A stretch of DNA of 64,000 nucleotides, taken from Babylonia areolata. Its lineage: Eukaryota > Mollusca > Gastropoda > Neogastropoda > Buccinidae. Made by a program: the position numbers and the translations under genes. The stretch covers positions 33,106,134-33,170,133 of the forward strand of contig NC_134878.1 of the NCBI RefSeq assembly GCF_041734735.1, in the 5' to 3' direction. Positions within the stretch are counted from its first letter, which is position 1, and each line of letters opens with the position of its first letter. Below are positions 21,738-33,506 of this stretch, piece by piece. Under the pieces are notes generated by a model. It was not told where the DNA came from. It did not search any database and worked only from the letters and a program-made list of their open reading frames with translations.

Positions 21738-22689
21738 AATAGCAACTGTCAAAAAAAACAAAAACAAAACAAAACAACAACAAAATCTTGTGTTTGTAAT
21801 GGTAGCTATGTTAAATTTCCACCATGCGAAAGGTTTTAGTGTGGCACATTACAGAGGGGGTAGCTTGGTAACAGATAAGAATGCATGTGTTCCTTTTCAG
21901 GGATAGAGTGGCTTGTGAAGGATCAGGATGCCAATGCAGAATGATTGTAATGTTTTCAGGTTGAACATTTGGACATGTGAAAAGAGGGAGGGAATGGAGG
22001 GGGGTGGGAGGGGGCGGTTGTAGATTGGCCAGGCATTCATGTTGGATTGAAAGTGAGCTTAATTGTGCAGCTGTGGGGGAAGGTTATTCTGAAATAAGGG
22101 ATTAACTTCAGCACACAGTAGACGAGTATTGATAAGAATTTGGAAACAAATGGAAGGGAGATAACCAGCACAAAAAATGTGGGATGAAGTGTGGTTGCCT
22201 CTCTTGATTCCTTCCACCTGTCCGTTCAAATTGGCCATTTAGGGTTTTCGGGGGAAACCAAAAAGAAAAAAAAGTTTTATTACTCTGAGAATGTTGGATT
22301 GGTGTGTTGCAGACAAAACTTCATTGAAGTGGTACCTGGACAATGAAATCGTTTTCATACTTTGCAAGTTCATTGTGTGCACATAATGTGATTGGTGGTG
22401 AATGTGTGCGAGAAAGAGAGGGAACACATCTGTTTTATTTGAAAAATTGGTAAATTATTGAATTGGCTGTGCAGTATTTTGTTCATGTCAGTATCCCAAG
22501 AATTTTTGTATAATTTAAAATTTCAATAGATGTTGGTTCTGGTGGGGTTGGATGGTTTGTAGAAAGAGACAATGACCAGTTAGAATTTGTGCATGTTTTA
22601 AGGTGTTAAGTGCCAGTCAGTTGGATGTGATTCAGGATCTTTGAGGAGGAAATCCAGGAGTGAAAAATTCAGCTTGGAGGTGGTTGTCC
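21738..22689. other. Intergenic, nothing recognised
   Basis: Includes a G-rich stretch (GGGAGGGAATGGAGGGGGGT-like, about 21985-22020) with G-quadruplex potential on the plus strand. No exon seen. Confidence 0.5.
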
Positions 22690-22975
22690 TGTGATTCTTG
22701 TCAGAAATACTGTTGCCCATATATACGTCCCATAATGGCATGTCCCTTCCCCCATGGGGCCCCTCCCCTCCTGAGGGTGGATGTGTACATGTAGGATGCG
22801 TTGCAGTTTCCACCATCTATTAATGCATGTGTATATGCACACAAACATGAAGGATTAACGCAGATTGGAAAGGTCTTTAACCTACGGATGTGGATTTGAA
22901 CCACAGGCCTCACTTTTTGTTATGTGCATCCACAGGATTGGGGGTCCAGTGCTCTGGCTGTCACATAAATCACTG
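22690..22975 (-). repeat. Possible tRNA-derived SINE, family D
   Basis: Read on the minus strand there is a good B-box (GTGGTTCAAATCCAC, near 22880-22900). About 60 bases upstream is an A-box-like ACAGCCAGAGCACTGG, with a ~200-base body after the head. Only one copy was found in the window, so the family assignment is tentative. Confidence 0.4.
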
Positions 22976-25900
22976 CTGATCTATTCAGCAAGTGCCTGAC
23001 AAATGAGTATCTTGTGATGAGCGAGTGTGTTGTCTCCAGACAGTGAGGGTGAAAATAATAAGGGGGATTTTGTGTGTGTGCCCTGTTGGAACTGTATAGT
23101 AGTACATATGGCAGTCAGCACTGTTCACTGCCAGCACTTTTGTAGATCTATATTTATTTGGAAACTCTGGTGGCTCAATGATGAACCTAATGATTGCCAA
23201 AAAAACCACCAAACAAAAAACACAAACACACACACAGACAACCACCCAGAAACCGAGCAAGCAAATCTTGGTAAGAAACTTGTTTTTCCTAAAGAAGAAT
23301 CTGCCCACCTTTTGGTTTTTAAGTGTTATCATAAATTGTGCAACAAAATCACCATGTACATCTTGTTCTGGTGCTTGGTTTTGTTGACTCATGTGCCAGT
23401 TCTCCCCCCTTCCATGTTGCTGTTACCTCAGTCCAATTTGCATCTTGTTTTCCTTTCCCCTTATTCTGAGGGTTACTTTTTTGCAATGAGGGATGGTGCT
23501 GTAGTTTTTGAAGCTGAAAATGTACAAGCTATATGGCCATTTCATTTGGTCTAAGAACGGAGATGTTCATGGAAATAGAATGAGAAACCTACAGCGCAGA
23601 ATGCGCAAAAAATTCATGTGAAGCTAAAGGCATTGACACAAGTGATCATAAAATTGAATATGGAAAAAAGTGCTGCAGCTGTACTTGTTCAGTGTTGCAC
23701 AGATTATTTTGGTTGGCATTCAGTCTCCTCCCCACATTACACAAAACTCGTGTATGCACTTTTGGAATGTTAGATTGGGTTGAAAAAAGATTTAGAGAGA
23801 TATTTTTCTCTATTTCTCTGGTGTGAAAATAAAACTGCATTTAACTATGAGAATCAGCATCTTTTGCATGATTTCATACTGAATTGGCAAGGATGATTTA
23901 GTTTTTGACAAATCTGCACAAGAACCTATGTACAATATCTTTGTGTGGAGTAATATTTTATTGTGTTTACAATTGTGAGGTCTTATTTAACATGTCAAAA
24001 TAAGCCTGTCAGTTTGCTTTGTTGGCCAAATTTTGCTGCTAACTGAGAACTAAGTTCTTGACCTCGTGTGCTCAGCCAGTTAGTGCTGTTTCCTGTCTTG
24101 ATTGCCGAAACAGAACACCCCACGTGAGCCATAGCAAGAACAGTGTGGAAGGACATGTTTAGTTCAACATGGTACTGATATAAAACTCCATTTTATCATG
24201 TCAAACTGATGCAAAATTTGAAGAAAAAGGTAGTGTTATTTTATACGCAGTTGAATATTTTTATTTGTGGCCCCAGTGCAGTAATGTCTTGACCACAACA
24301 CTGACAAGAACTGTGATGGACACCGATGACAATGTGTAATAAAAATAATATAAAATTTTTTTTTTTAAATTAAAAAAAGAGAAAATTTCAGAGGTGCACT
24401 TGATGTAAAAAGCAAAAAACTATTAAGCATTGCCCGAGTTAATTGCAAAATTTGGCCAACTAAGCATATACTAATAAAACATTAAAAAAAGAAGAAAAAA
24501 GAAAAACGTTTTTATAAGGTATAATTCAGTTGTTTTTTTTAACATGTACAATTCAAAATAGTCACATGGAAAATATTTAAAAACTTGATGCAGAAAAAAA
24601 AAAGATTACACAGACAATGGTGACTTTTCTTTTGTGCGTGCATGCACGCACACACACTGTCAAACCAGCAAGGAACTCGGAACTCGCCCAGAAAACTGAA
24701 TAAGCAACAAGTCTTGAATCGATCCACATCAACAGTTTCTCCCCTAGGGAAAAAAAATATCAAAACAATGCTGCATTCATCAGATAGTACAGCCATCCTT
24801 AACAGAATCATCACTGCTCAAAGCAATCAACAAACACCTATCGATTGAAAATAATGATGCAGTAAAACCATCCATGATGCAGAAACAAAACTGCTTTTTC
24901 CTGCACAAACAAAACAAGTTGTTTTTCCCTCTTTCTTTTGTCTCTAGCCGTCTGTGAACATGTATAAATATGCACTGGCAGTCCTGCCACTCCAAATAAC
25001 CCATTTCCTACATATTTTGTGTTGTTATAGAAACACTGCACCAACTGGGGGAAAAACCACCACCAATACAAATCAACTGAACCTCTTCCCGCCAAAACAC
25101 ACACACACACACACCAACACTCACAAACCTGCACACATACAGCTTATACTAATGTTTCTTCCATTCTCAGTGCTTTGAGCCTGTCAACCATCTATATTGG
25201 TAACCAGGATCAGTGAAAGATTTTTTTTAGAAATTTTAAAAACTACTTCTCTAGGTCACTGCTGATGAAAAAAAAAATTTACCAAATGTAGCATGAACCC
25301 TGTGAATAATATACAGAAGAAAACCAAATCTATGGTGTGTTTTTGTTACATTATTTTGTATGCCAAATTTAACTGTCATGCTTGTAATCATACGCTTCAA
25401 ACTTAATTTCTCTGAGATAAATGCAAATTGACTAACAGTAACTGGGTTCAAAGCCCTGTACTCTGTGCATTGCAAGGTATGCCACAGAGTGATATATATT
25501 CTTTGATTACTTCACAAAGTTAAACACCTTGCTCATCAGTGAAGGAGTTGTCACCAGAAGTGAGACTGAGCTTACAGGTCAGGACGTCTCGCTGTAAATG
25601 GTCTTCCTCTTTGGACTGCTTTATTTTTTGTTCAGTAAAATCAACCACCACCATTAATAATAAGTACACAAAACGCAGTGACTGTCCTTAAATTATACCA
25701 CACTTATTTCACAAAGGTTCTGCAGTGGAAGGATTATTTATTATCACACATCAGAATGGGATACCCGCACTTGAATTCAACTCATGTCTATCTAGTATAT
25801 TCTGGACCAAAAATTGTTTGGCGTTTTCTTTCCTAAAACCATATCTGAAATTGGGAAGAAGACTGCACACCATGATGCACATGAACTTCCATGCTGTGAT

Positions 25901-27132
25901 TGAACATATTGCGCCATAGTCAGCTAGAATTGCAGGACATTTCCTGTTGACTACCATGAACACTTTCACATGGTTCTATCCCAGAGTTGTTTTTTGTTCT
26001 GATTTTTAAAAAAAAATCTAAGGGACCAGTTCTTTTCACTTTATCACAATGAACAAAAACTGTTTACATATCAATTACATATTAATATATATATATATTT
26101 TTAAGTGTAATCCTTTTTCGTGTTAATTCATTAATTTTTGTGAAGCTATGTTCTTGATTTTTACTTTCTGCCTGCAGACGACCTTTGAAGTCTGTTGGGC
26201 CATAACCACATGGACTGAAACCAAGTCAGCTGTTGTCAAACAGTTCCAGAAGTTTGCAGGAAATCACTGTGCAACGACAGACAAAACTGCTGGTGTCCAG
26301 TTAATGGCATGTCACTTGGCTCCACGAAGCTATATATGGCAACCCTTTTAAATTGCACGTGCACACACACACACACACACATCTGAATACGGAGCATCAA
26401 TAGACTACTTCAAGTAATATGGAGTAACAATATATCGCTACAAGTCTATAACAATTGATTACAATTCTTAAAGTAACATTCAAACCAAAATTTGTGTCAA
26501 TGACCGACAAGAAAAAGTGTGAAGACGTGGGGGGTTTGAACCCACTCAGCTCTTAACATTGACAGCTCTCTGTGGACTGCCAGCATCAGGTTTGGGTCAG
26601 TTGAGCTTGGGTGAAAGTGTGAAGGGTAAATTGAGAAGTTGTGTGAAAATAATGCTATCCAGAAAAAAAATGGACACCAGGATAGACTTGGAAATAAAGA
26701 AAAGGGGGGGGGGGGGTTCCACTGAAACCAGGCGTACTGAAATGTCTGGAATTTAGCCCCCCCAAAATTTTTTTTAAATTGCACACATGAATAGACACTC
26801 ACGAGAAGCTATCCAACTCCTTTCCACAGATGAGAATGAAAAAAAACAACAACAATTATACAAACATGACGGTGTTTGGCAAGTAAGAACATGGATCAAA
26901 ACAATATACCATACAGTTCTCGAAGAAAGAAGAAATGATGCATTACAATCTCTTAGAAAGAAATAACACAATTACTGAAACTCAAAGCCAAAACAATTAA
27001 CAAAACCGCGAACCTTGCAGAAAAAAGAAAATGAGCGAGTCCACAATTAAATACCTCCTCAAAAAGCGGCAGTGGTGGGGATACACAGCAAAAGATAATA
27101 AAGATCAGTGAAGAGAGGAGAAGCTGGAACCA
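22976..27132. other. Intergenic, no supported gene
   Basis: AT-rich, with short CA runs at about 25097-25113 and 26363-26381. One stretch after a good plus-strand acceptor (TTCTGCCTGCAG, ending 26178) stays open for 57 codons but has no recognisable similarity or partner exon. Confidence 0.45.
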
Positions 27133-27576
27133 TCAGTCGTGGAGCTGCACCAACACCTGCTCCTGGTTGACCGGGGAAGACGCCGCGGGAGGGGGCAAGA
27201 TCAGCTTCTTGGGCTGCTGCTGTTGTTGCTGCTGCTGCTTCACCTGCTGACCTCCCTCTCCCCTGGAGCTGCCCGCAAGGGCCTGTCCCTGGGAGACCCT
27301 CTGGCGCCGAGTCCGCTCCACCAGGCTCTGCTGCACCTCGTACAGGAACGACCCCTTGGCCGTGGCCTGCCCCATCACCACCACCACCGCCCCCTCCTCG
27401 CCGGGCGTCACACGAGCCACCAGCACGCGCCCAGAGCCGCTCGTGGCCATGCCCACCAGGGCCTCCCCGTTGCCCTGGAAACAGCGGAAGTCCGTCTCGT
27501 CCAGCGTGATGCGCGTCAGGGTGCGCGCCGGGTCCCGCAAACAGCGCAGGATGGCGCGCCCGTCCTTGTCCGATAC
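27133..27576 (-). CDS. Profilin-like protein, last exon
   Basis: Encodes residues 40-186 and the stop at 27135-27133. The first ~88 residues of the exon complete a profilin fold. ITLDETDFRCFQGNGEALVG corresponds to the profilin strand pair normally reading like [20 protein letters not shown]. The SGRVLVARVTPGEEGAVVVV strand-turn-strand and the C-terminal helix (FLYEVQQSLVERTRR) follow in the right order. Profilin binds actin monomers and proline-rich ligands to steer actin assembly. Residues 129-186 are an extra tail absent from ordinary profilins (about 125-140 aa). It is Gln/Gly/Ser-rich with an eight-Gln run (153-160) and an ILPPP segment. The acceptor CCACGCAG lies before 27576, in phase 0. 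The similarity is by eye and is weaker than for BLCAP. The GC-rich codon use contrasts with the AT-rich surroundings. Confidence 0.7.
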   Translation of the reverse strand, partial: VSDKDGRAILRCLRDPARTLTRITLDETDFRCFQGNGEALVGMATSGSGRVLVARVTPGEEGAVVVVMGQATAKGSFLYEVQQSLVERTRRQRVSQGQALAGSSRGEGGQQVKQQQQQQQQPKKLILPPPAASSPVNQEQVLVQLHD

Positions 27577-27626
27577 CTGCGTGGGTACACACAGCTCAGT
27601 TCAGTTCAGTTCGGTTACGTTACTCT

Positions 27627-27735
27627 AGGAGGCGTCACTGCGTTCGGACAATTCCACAATACGCGACACCACATAATTATGCTAAGCAGATGAATGACCA
27701 GCAGCGCGCTTAGTCAGGCCTTGAGGGAAAATGAA
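27627..27735 (-). repeat. Repeat C copy whose tail abuts the profilin acceptor
   Basis: Same family as 13362-13498: it starts CTCAAGGCCTGACTAAGCGC on the minus strand and has the GAACGCAGTGACGCCTCC block near its end. After this its ACTGA-type tail (ACCGAACTGAACTGAACTGA) runs to about 27600, leaving only about 22 bases to the splice acceptor. Confidence 0.75.
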
Positions 27736-28311
27736 AATAAAATGAAATTATGATACATTTGTGAACAAATGAAATAACCACATATTGAAGAAATTAATAA
27801 ATAAAAGTAATAAATAAAATATAAAAGTAATTAGTATATAAAAATGAACTGATAAAAATATAAGGAAAAGGATAATAATAATAATAAAGTTAACTGACAA
27901 AGTTAACAAAAACAAACAAAAAAACAAAGACAAAAACCAAACAAAAACGCACACACACGCACACACAAAGTTCCGGAGGGCAGCTGCATGTGATTCTCAG
28001 TGGTCAGTGTCGCTCCTAATTGAGTTTGGGTAAGGCATGACTATTGGTTAAAATAAACAAAAATCTCGAATGATTGATAACATGCTGTCTGATATCCCGA
28101 AATCAAACCACATCAAACGTATTTGCTATAACAGCCCAGTCCTCACAGCAGAGGGACCAGTACAGGGTTCAAATACCAGTTGTTAAAACCAGTCCAAGAG
28201 AAATCACAAAGAAATTAAAAGGTCGATCACAACAGTGACGTCAGAAAGACCAGTTCACTCACGTCTCGCACACTGAGTAAGTCCACGTGAAATTTTAATC
28301 TAGTAAATAAA

Positions 28312-28345
<34 letters not shown>

Positions 28346-28906
28346 TTGAACACAACGTATAAAGGCCACTTCACCTTCTTGTGTGTTTCACTCCACGATT
28401 CATTAACTGAAATCAATATTGATTTCCTTCATAAGCATTACTGATGAATACCAATGATCACTACTACTGCCACAGTAACATACCTCAAGCTGTAAGCACC
28501 TCCCCCCCCCCCCCCAACGTCTGCACTTATTTCACCCAAAGTTGAAACTCGACGTATTGGCTCTATTGTGGGCCTATTTTAAGATGTGTTTCGCAGCTTA
28601 CTGGTGACCGGTATTGATTTTGATAACAGAGTGTAAGGACTGACAGACCGTTCTCTGCAAACAGTTATTTATTATTAGCATTATTATCATCAGTTTTAAA
28701 CAAAAGGCTGTAGATACTGAAACAAGACAGTGCGTCACGGAGAAACGTCTTAATCAGTCACACTTGGGCCGCTCGTCATTCGTGTCCTGTGTCATTCAAT
28801 TAAGTTTCAGTCACGCATGCATACACACTCACAGACTAAAATTTTACGTGTATGAACGTTTATAAAAAAAAAAAGTTGTTCTTGTTATTACTTTTTAAAT
28901 TTATAC

Positions 28907-29270
28907 CATGTAGGCTACAGCCATACTCCGTTTTCGGGGGGTGGGGTGGGGGGGGGGGTGCATGCTGGGTATGTTTTTTTCAGTTAAAAAAAAATTATCC
29001 CACAACCCACCAAACATGACACCAAACATGACATTTATGCAATACACGATCCTGAACGTGCGTATTCACACGAACTTGAGGTGGTTCAGGCACAAGCATG
29101 TCTGCACATAATGTAAACCTAGGAGATCGGAAAAAATCCCCCAACCTTTACTCACCAGGCGCCGTTACCGAGATTCGAACCCGAGGAGGGGGTGAGGGGG
29201 GTCCTGAGACTGAAAGTCCAACGCTATAACCACTCTGATATTGCCGTAGTGCGCCCGTGGGTGTTTGCTT
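28907..29270 (-). repeat. SINE family A, diverged antisense copy
   Basis: The body blocks catgtaggctacagccatac, a G-run-disrupted cgttttcggggg and tgctgggtatg, then the head at the right with a GATTCGAAC B-box complement and gcgcccgtgg at the end. It is interrupted by G and A runs. It lies just upstream of the LINE at 29330. Confidence 0.75.
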
Positions 29271-29329
29271 ACTACCCATGCACCTACTGGGCGGTTACAA
29301 TGTAGCTTACAGTTTGTGTCAGGTCAGGT

Positions 29330-32300
29330 CATGAGATCTGCTACTGGTAACCTGTAATCCAGTACAACCTGTTCAGGGTCGGGTTGCCGACGACTAAACC
29401 GGCACTCCCACCACTCCCTTCTGGGACTGGTGAGGCGGGTGGCTAGACACCCTTATGGAGATCCATAAAAGGGCGTCGGCTCAGGAGAGCCACCGACGGC
29501 CATCTAGCTCCACCGTGCTGTGTGCATGCCACACGCAGTTGGCCCCCGGGGTGTGTCTATCCATGCATGCGAAGTCTGGATCCGGCAGAATCTGCGGAAG
29601 AAACCTATCGGTTCAACGGAGAGGAAGGCGGTTACAGCAACGCACTGTGGAGTGCAGAGAGCAAGATGAGACACCGAAAGGATATCTTGGTCATCCACTG
29701 CATCCGTGCTCATCCTCCAGTCGTCTCGACTTAGTCTTGCCACTGGAAATTGGTGGACCCGGACGAGAGAGTGAGGTCGACGTTGCGCAACTCCTCTTCA
29801 CTTTAAACAAACTCATCGCGCAAGTCATCAGTCATCCAAAATGACCTTTCATCCTTCATCATTTCATCACCCCCAAGTCCTGTGGCGACAGGCGAGCGAC
29901 GAAACGACAGGTGTGGGTACACTGGCAGTCGCAGCCGCAGACCTGCACGCAGGCGGCTCAGGCCATAGGGTCGTTCTTCGTCGACAGGAGCAGCGATGGA
30001 GCTCGGCAGCCGTCTGAGCGTCTGAGCAGCCCTCTTTAGGAATGCACTGCTCACCTCCCTGGCATGAGGAAGGGGCTAGAAAAGGTGCCCTAAAAATTGC
30101 CTGCTCCATATCACCCTGGCCAGCATACCGCGGCTGGCGGGGACCCTACATCAGCGGTCGAAACAAAGAGAAAGAAAAGAAAAAAGCAAGGATCGTTCCT
30201 CTCACCATTGGTGCTTGGAACATAAGGACTCTCCTGGACAGAGATAACGCGGACAGACCCCAAAGGAGAACAGCACTAGTTGCATCCGAACTCGCCAGAT
30301 ACAATATCGACATCGCAGCCTTGAGTGAGACTCGGCTTGCAGGTGAAGGCGAGCTCTGTGAACGGGGATCTGGTTACACCTTCTTCTGGAGTGGACGAGG
30401 AAGCGAAGAGCGACGTGAGGCTGGTGTTGGTTTTGCAGTAAAAACAGCACTTGTCAGCAAGCTAGCTGGAATCCCAAAGGGAGTCAACGATAGGCTTATG
30501 ACCATGAAACTCCCACTGGCATCTGGCCAGAAGCACCTCACCATTGTCAGTGCCTACGCCCCAACCATGACCAACCCGGATGAAGTGAAGGCGAAGTTCT
30601 ACGAGGACCTTCACTCTGTCATTGCTGCCATCCCTAAAGCAGACAAGCTCATCATTCTTGGGGACTTCAATGCTAGAGTTGGCTCTGACTACATCTCCTG
30701 GGATGGAGTGATTGGAAAGCACGGTGTGGGCCACTGCAACCCAAATGGATTGCTTTTGCTTCAGACATGTGCAGAGCACGAACTGCTGATAACCAACACA
30801 GTTTTCTGCCTCCCTACCCGTAACAGGACGTCATGGATGCACCCTCGCTCAAAGCATTGGCATCTCATCGATTATGTCATCGTCAGGAAAAGGGATAGGC
30901 AAGATGTACGTGTAACAAAGACCATGTGCGGCGCCGAGTGTTGGACAGACCATCGCCTTGTAGTCTCGAAGCTGAATATTCGAATCCAGCCCAAGAGACG
31001 CCCCCAAGGCCAGAAGGCTCCAAAACGGCTCAACATCGCTAAGCTGAAAAACATCACCATCAAACAGTCCTTTGTGGAGCTGCTGGAAGATCGTCTGGAA
31101 TCCGCCTCTCTGAACAACCAGAATGTGGAGTCTGACTGGAGGACCCTGCGTGAGCTGATCTATAGTACAGCTTCAGAGACCCTGGGACCCATGATCAGAA
31201 AGCACAAAGACTGGTTTGATGAAAACTGTGATGAAATCAAGCAGCTTCTGGATGAGAAACGCCGTCTGCATCAAGCCCACCTGAGCAACCCAAAATCCAC
31301 ATCAAAAAAGGATGCGTACAATGCCATCCGCAGGACTGTTCAGCAAAAGTTACGCCAGATGCAGGATAAGTGGCTGAGTGACAAAGCTGATGAGATCCAG
31401 GGATATGCTGACAGGCACGATATGAAGAGGTTCTATGATGCCTTAAAAGAAGTCTACGGCCCCACATCCTCAGGATCATCCCCCCTCCTCAGTGCAGATG
31501 GGAATACCTTGATCACCGAGAAGGAGAACATTCTCGAACGATGGGCTGAGCACTTCAACAGTGTCTTAAATCGCCCTTCCTCCATAAATGATGAAGCCAT
31601 AGACCGTCTCCCACAAGTCCCCACCAATGAAGCACTGGACGATCCGCCAACACTTCTTGAGACCCAGAAAGCAATCCGTCTGCTATCCAGTGGCAAAGCA
31701 CCTGGCTCAGACTCCATACCAGCAGAGGTCTACAAGGATGGAGGCACTGTGCTGACTGAGAAGCTTCATCAGCTGTACTCACTCATGTGGAAAGAAGAGA
31801 CGATCCCCCAGGATTTCAAAGATGCATCTATCATTCACTTGTACAAGCGAAAGGGGAACCGGCAAGCCTGTGATAACCATCGGGGCATTTCCTTGCTCTC
31901 CATCGCAGGCAAGATACTTGCCAGGATCCTACTAAACCGCCTCACAGCACACCTTGACCAAGGTCATTTGCCTGAGAGCCAATGTGGATTCCGGAAAGAG
32001 CGCGGAACCACGGACATGGTGTTTGCTGCAAGGCAGCTGCAAGAGAAATGTCAGGAGCAAAATGCTGATCTGTTCTCCACCTATGTCGACCTCACTAAGG
32101 CCTTTGACACCGTGAGTAGAGAGGGACTGTGGAAGATCATGGCCAGGTACGGATGCCCTCGGAAATTTATTTCCTTGGTCAGCCAATTCCATGAAGGCAT
32201 GCAGGCTCGAGTCCAGGACAATGGCGAAACATCTGCTCCTTTTGCTGTCACAAATGGTGTCAAGCAAGGCTGCGTCCTGGCTCCAACGCTGTTCAGCCTC

Positions 32301-33487
32301 ATGTTCTCTGCAATGCTTACTGATGCCTTCAGAGATGGCGATGTTGGAATCGGCCTAAAGTACCGAACAGATGGCAAGCTGTTTAACCTCAGAAGGCTTC
32401 AAGCAAAAACGAAGGTCATGACAGACATCATCAGAGACTTTTTGTTTGCTGATGACTGTGCCCTCAACGCTGGATCTGAAGCTGACATGCAACTCAGCGT
32501 CGACAAGTTTGCCACTGCCAGCAGGAACTTCGGCCTTACCATCAGCACGAGGAAAACTGAAGTTCTCCATCAGCCAGCCCCAGGGAAACCCTACGTTGAG
32601 CCCAACATCACAGTCAACGGTCAGAGACTCAGTGCGGTGGAGCGGTTCACATACCTTGGCAGCACACTGTCACGAAATGCGACCATCGACGATGAAGTGA
32701 ATGTCAGGATTGCAAGAGCAAGTGCAACTTTTGGTAGACTCAGTGCAAATGTCTGGAACAGAAGAGGCATTAGTCTTGAGACCAAGCTAAAGGTCTACAG
32801 AGCAGTAGTTCTCCCCACACTACTGTACAGCTGCGAAACTTGGACAGTGTACCAACGACATGCCAAGAAGCTGAACCACTTCCACACAACATGCCTCAGG
32901 AAGCTACTGAACATCAAGTGGCAAGACAGGACCCCAGACACAGAGGTGCTCGCAAAAGCCACCCTTCCCAGCATCTTCACCATCCTGATGCAGTCCCAGC
33001 TTCGCTGGGCTGGACACGTGGCACGCATGCCAGACCATCGGCTGCCCAAAAGGCTCTTCTATGGCGAGCTGCAACAAGGGAAGAGATCACACGGAGGTCA
33101 GAAGAAGCGCTTCAGAGATACTCTGAAAGTCTCTCTGAAAGCGTTTGATATCAACCCTGACTCCTGGGAGGAATCTGCAGTGGACCGTAACAAATGGCGC
33201 GCTGCTGTGCACAAAGGCGCCAAGTTGTGCGAGGCCAACAGGACTGCTGCAGCTGTTCAGAAGAGGCAGGCCAGAAAGTCACGGGCAAACAAGCTCCCTG
33301 ACAATGATATGCCTGTCTTTGTCTGCCCCAACTGTCAGCGAACATTTCGTGCGCAGATTGGACTATTCAGCCATCTGCGCACTCACAGATAGATTCATGA
33401 GCATCCTTCCCCCCACCCCACCACCACCCTCCCCCCATCCCCAATCTGGATGACATCGATGGTCATCATCGATCTCGATGGACACAC
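29330..33487 (+). mobile_element. RTE-like LINE, apparently full-length
   Basis: About 4.15 kb. A ~0.7 kb GC-rich 5' region (29330-30041) is followed by one large ORF and a short 3' UTR ending in a CATCGATGGTCATCATCGAT-type segment and GGACACACCAC. The long 5' region, single endonuclease-RT ORF and short 3' end fit the RTE group. I found no clear poly-A tail or target-site duplication. It lies inside the profilin intron, antisense to the host gene. The 129-codon frame at 29455-29844 in its 5' region is not recognisable as an ORF1 protein. Confidence 0.85.
30042..33392 (+). CDS. LINE endonuclease / reverse transcriptase with C-terminal C2H2 finger
   Basis: An uninterrupted 1116-codon polyprotein. 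The N-terminal apurinic-type endonuclease spans ~57-310: GAWNIRTL (N60), SETRL (E96), ILGDFNAR (207-212), HLIDYV (D277) and TDHRLV (302-307), so all usual catalytic residues are present. The RT spans ~545-830 with KAPGSDSIPAEVY, KRKGNRQACDNHRGIS, YVDLTKAFDT, GVKQGCVLAPTLFS and the catalytic FADD at about 802. A conserved C-terminal region (CETWTVYQRHAKKLNHFH; RWAGHVARMPDHRLPKRLFY) leads to a final C2H2-type finger, CPNCQRTF...HLRTH. Function: nicks the target and copies its own RNA into the genome (target-primed reverse transcription). The true start may be a little downstream of this ATG, since the first ~50 residues have no known domain. Confidence 0.9.
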   Translation: MHCSPPWHEEGARKGALKIACSISPWPAYRGWRGPYISGRNKEKEKKKARIVPLTIGAWNIRTLLDRDNADRPQRRTALVASELARYNIDIAALSETRLAGEGELCERGSGYTFFWSGRGSEERREAGVGFAVKTALVSKLAGIPKGVNDRLMTMKLPLASGQKHLTIVSAYAPTMTNPDEVKAKFYEDLHSVIAAIPKADKLIILGDFNARVGSDYISWDGVIGKHGVGHCNPNGLLLLQTCAEHELLITNTVFCLPTRNRTSWMHPRSKHWHLIDYVIVRKRDRQDVRVTKTMCGAECWTDHRLVVSKLNIRIQPKRRPQGQKAPKRLNIAKLKNITIKQSFVELLEDRLESASLNNQNVESDWRTLRELIYSTASETLGPMIRKHKDWFDENCDEIKQLLDEKRRLHQAHLSNPKSTSKKDAYNAIRRTVQQKLRQMQDKWLSDKADEIQGYADRHDMKRFYDALKEVYGPTSSGSSPLLSADGNTLITEKENILERWAEHFNSVLNRPSSINDEAIDRLPQVPTNEALDDPPTLLETQKAIRLLSSGKAPGSDSIPAEVYKDGGTVLTEKLHQLYSLMWKEETIPQDFKDASIIHLYKRKGNRQACDNHRGISLLSIAGKILARILLNRLTAHLDQGHLPESQCGFRKERGTTDMVFAARQLQEKCQEQNADLFSTYVDLTKAFDTVSREGLWKIMARYGCPRKFISLVSQFHEGMQARVQDNGETSAPFAVTNGVKQGCVLAPTLFSLMFSAMLTDAFRDGDVGIGLKYRTDGKLFNLRRLQAKTKVMTDIIRDFLFADDCALNAGSEADMQLSVDKFATASRNFGLTISTRKTEVLHQPAPGKPYVEPNITVNGQRLSAVERFTYLGSTLSRNATIDDEVNVRIARASATFGRLSANVWNRRGISLETKLKVYRAVVLPTLLYSCETWTVYQRHAKKLNHFHTTCLRKLLNIKWQDRTPDTEVLAKATLPSIFTILMQSQLRWAGHVARMPDHRLPKRLFYGELQQGKRSHGGQKKRFRDTLKVSLKAFDINPDSWEESAVDRNKWRAAVHKGAKLCEANRTAAAVQKRQARKSRANKLPDNDMPVFVCPNCQRTFRAQIGLFSHLRTHR

Positions 33488-33506
33488 CACAGTATGACAC
33501 ACTGAC

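Larger units (their letters stand above)
27577..33506 (-). other. Profilin-like gene intron
   Basis: A 5.9 kb intron between the two coding exons, donor CTGCAG|GTCAGT at 33506-33505 and acceptor AG at 27578-27577. About 70 percent is one LINE inserted in the opposite orientation. It also contains repeat C next to the acceptor and a SINE A. The part 27736-28906 has only poly-A/TA and poly-C runs and nothing else I recognise. Confidence 0.65.

Noticed and set aside
26148-26351. Open frame after a strong acceptor (TTCTGCCTGCAG) as a terminal exon
   Set aside because: No recognisable similarity, no partner exon with a matching donor, and codon use like the AT-rich flank. Kept only as a note.
29455-29844. 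129-codon frame in the LINE 5' region as an ORF1 protein
   Set aside because: No coiled coil, zinc knuckle or RRM visible; composition follows the GC-rich 5' UTR.
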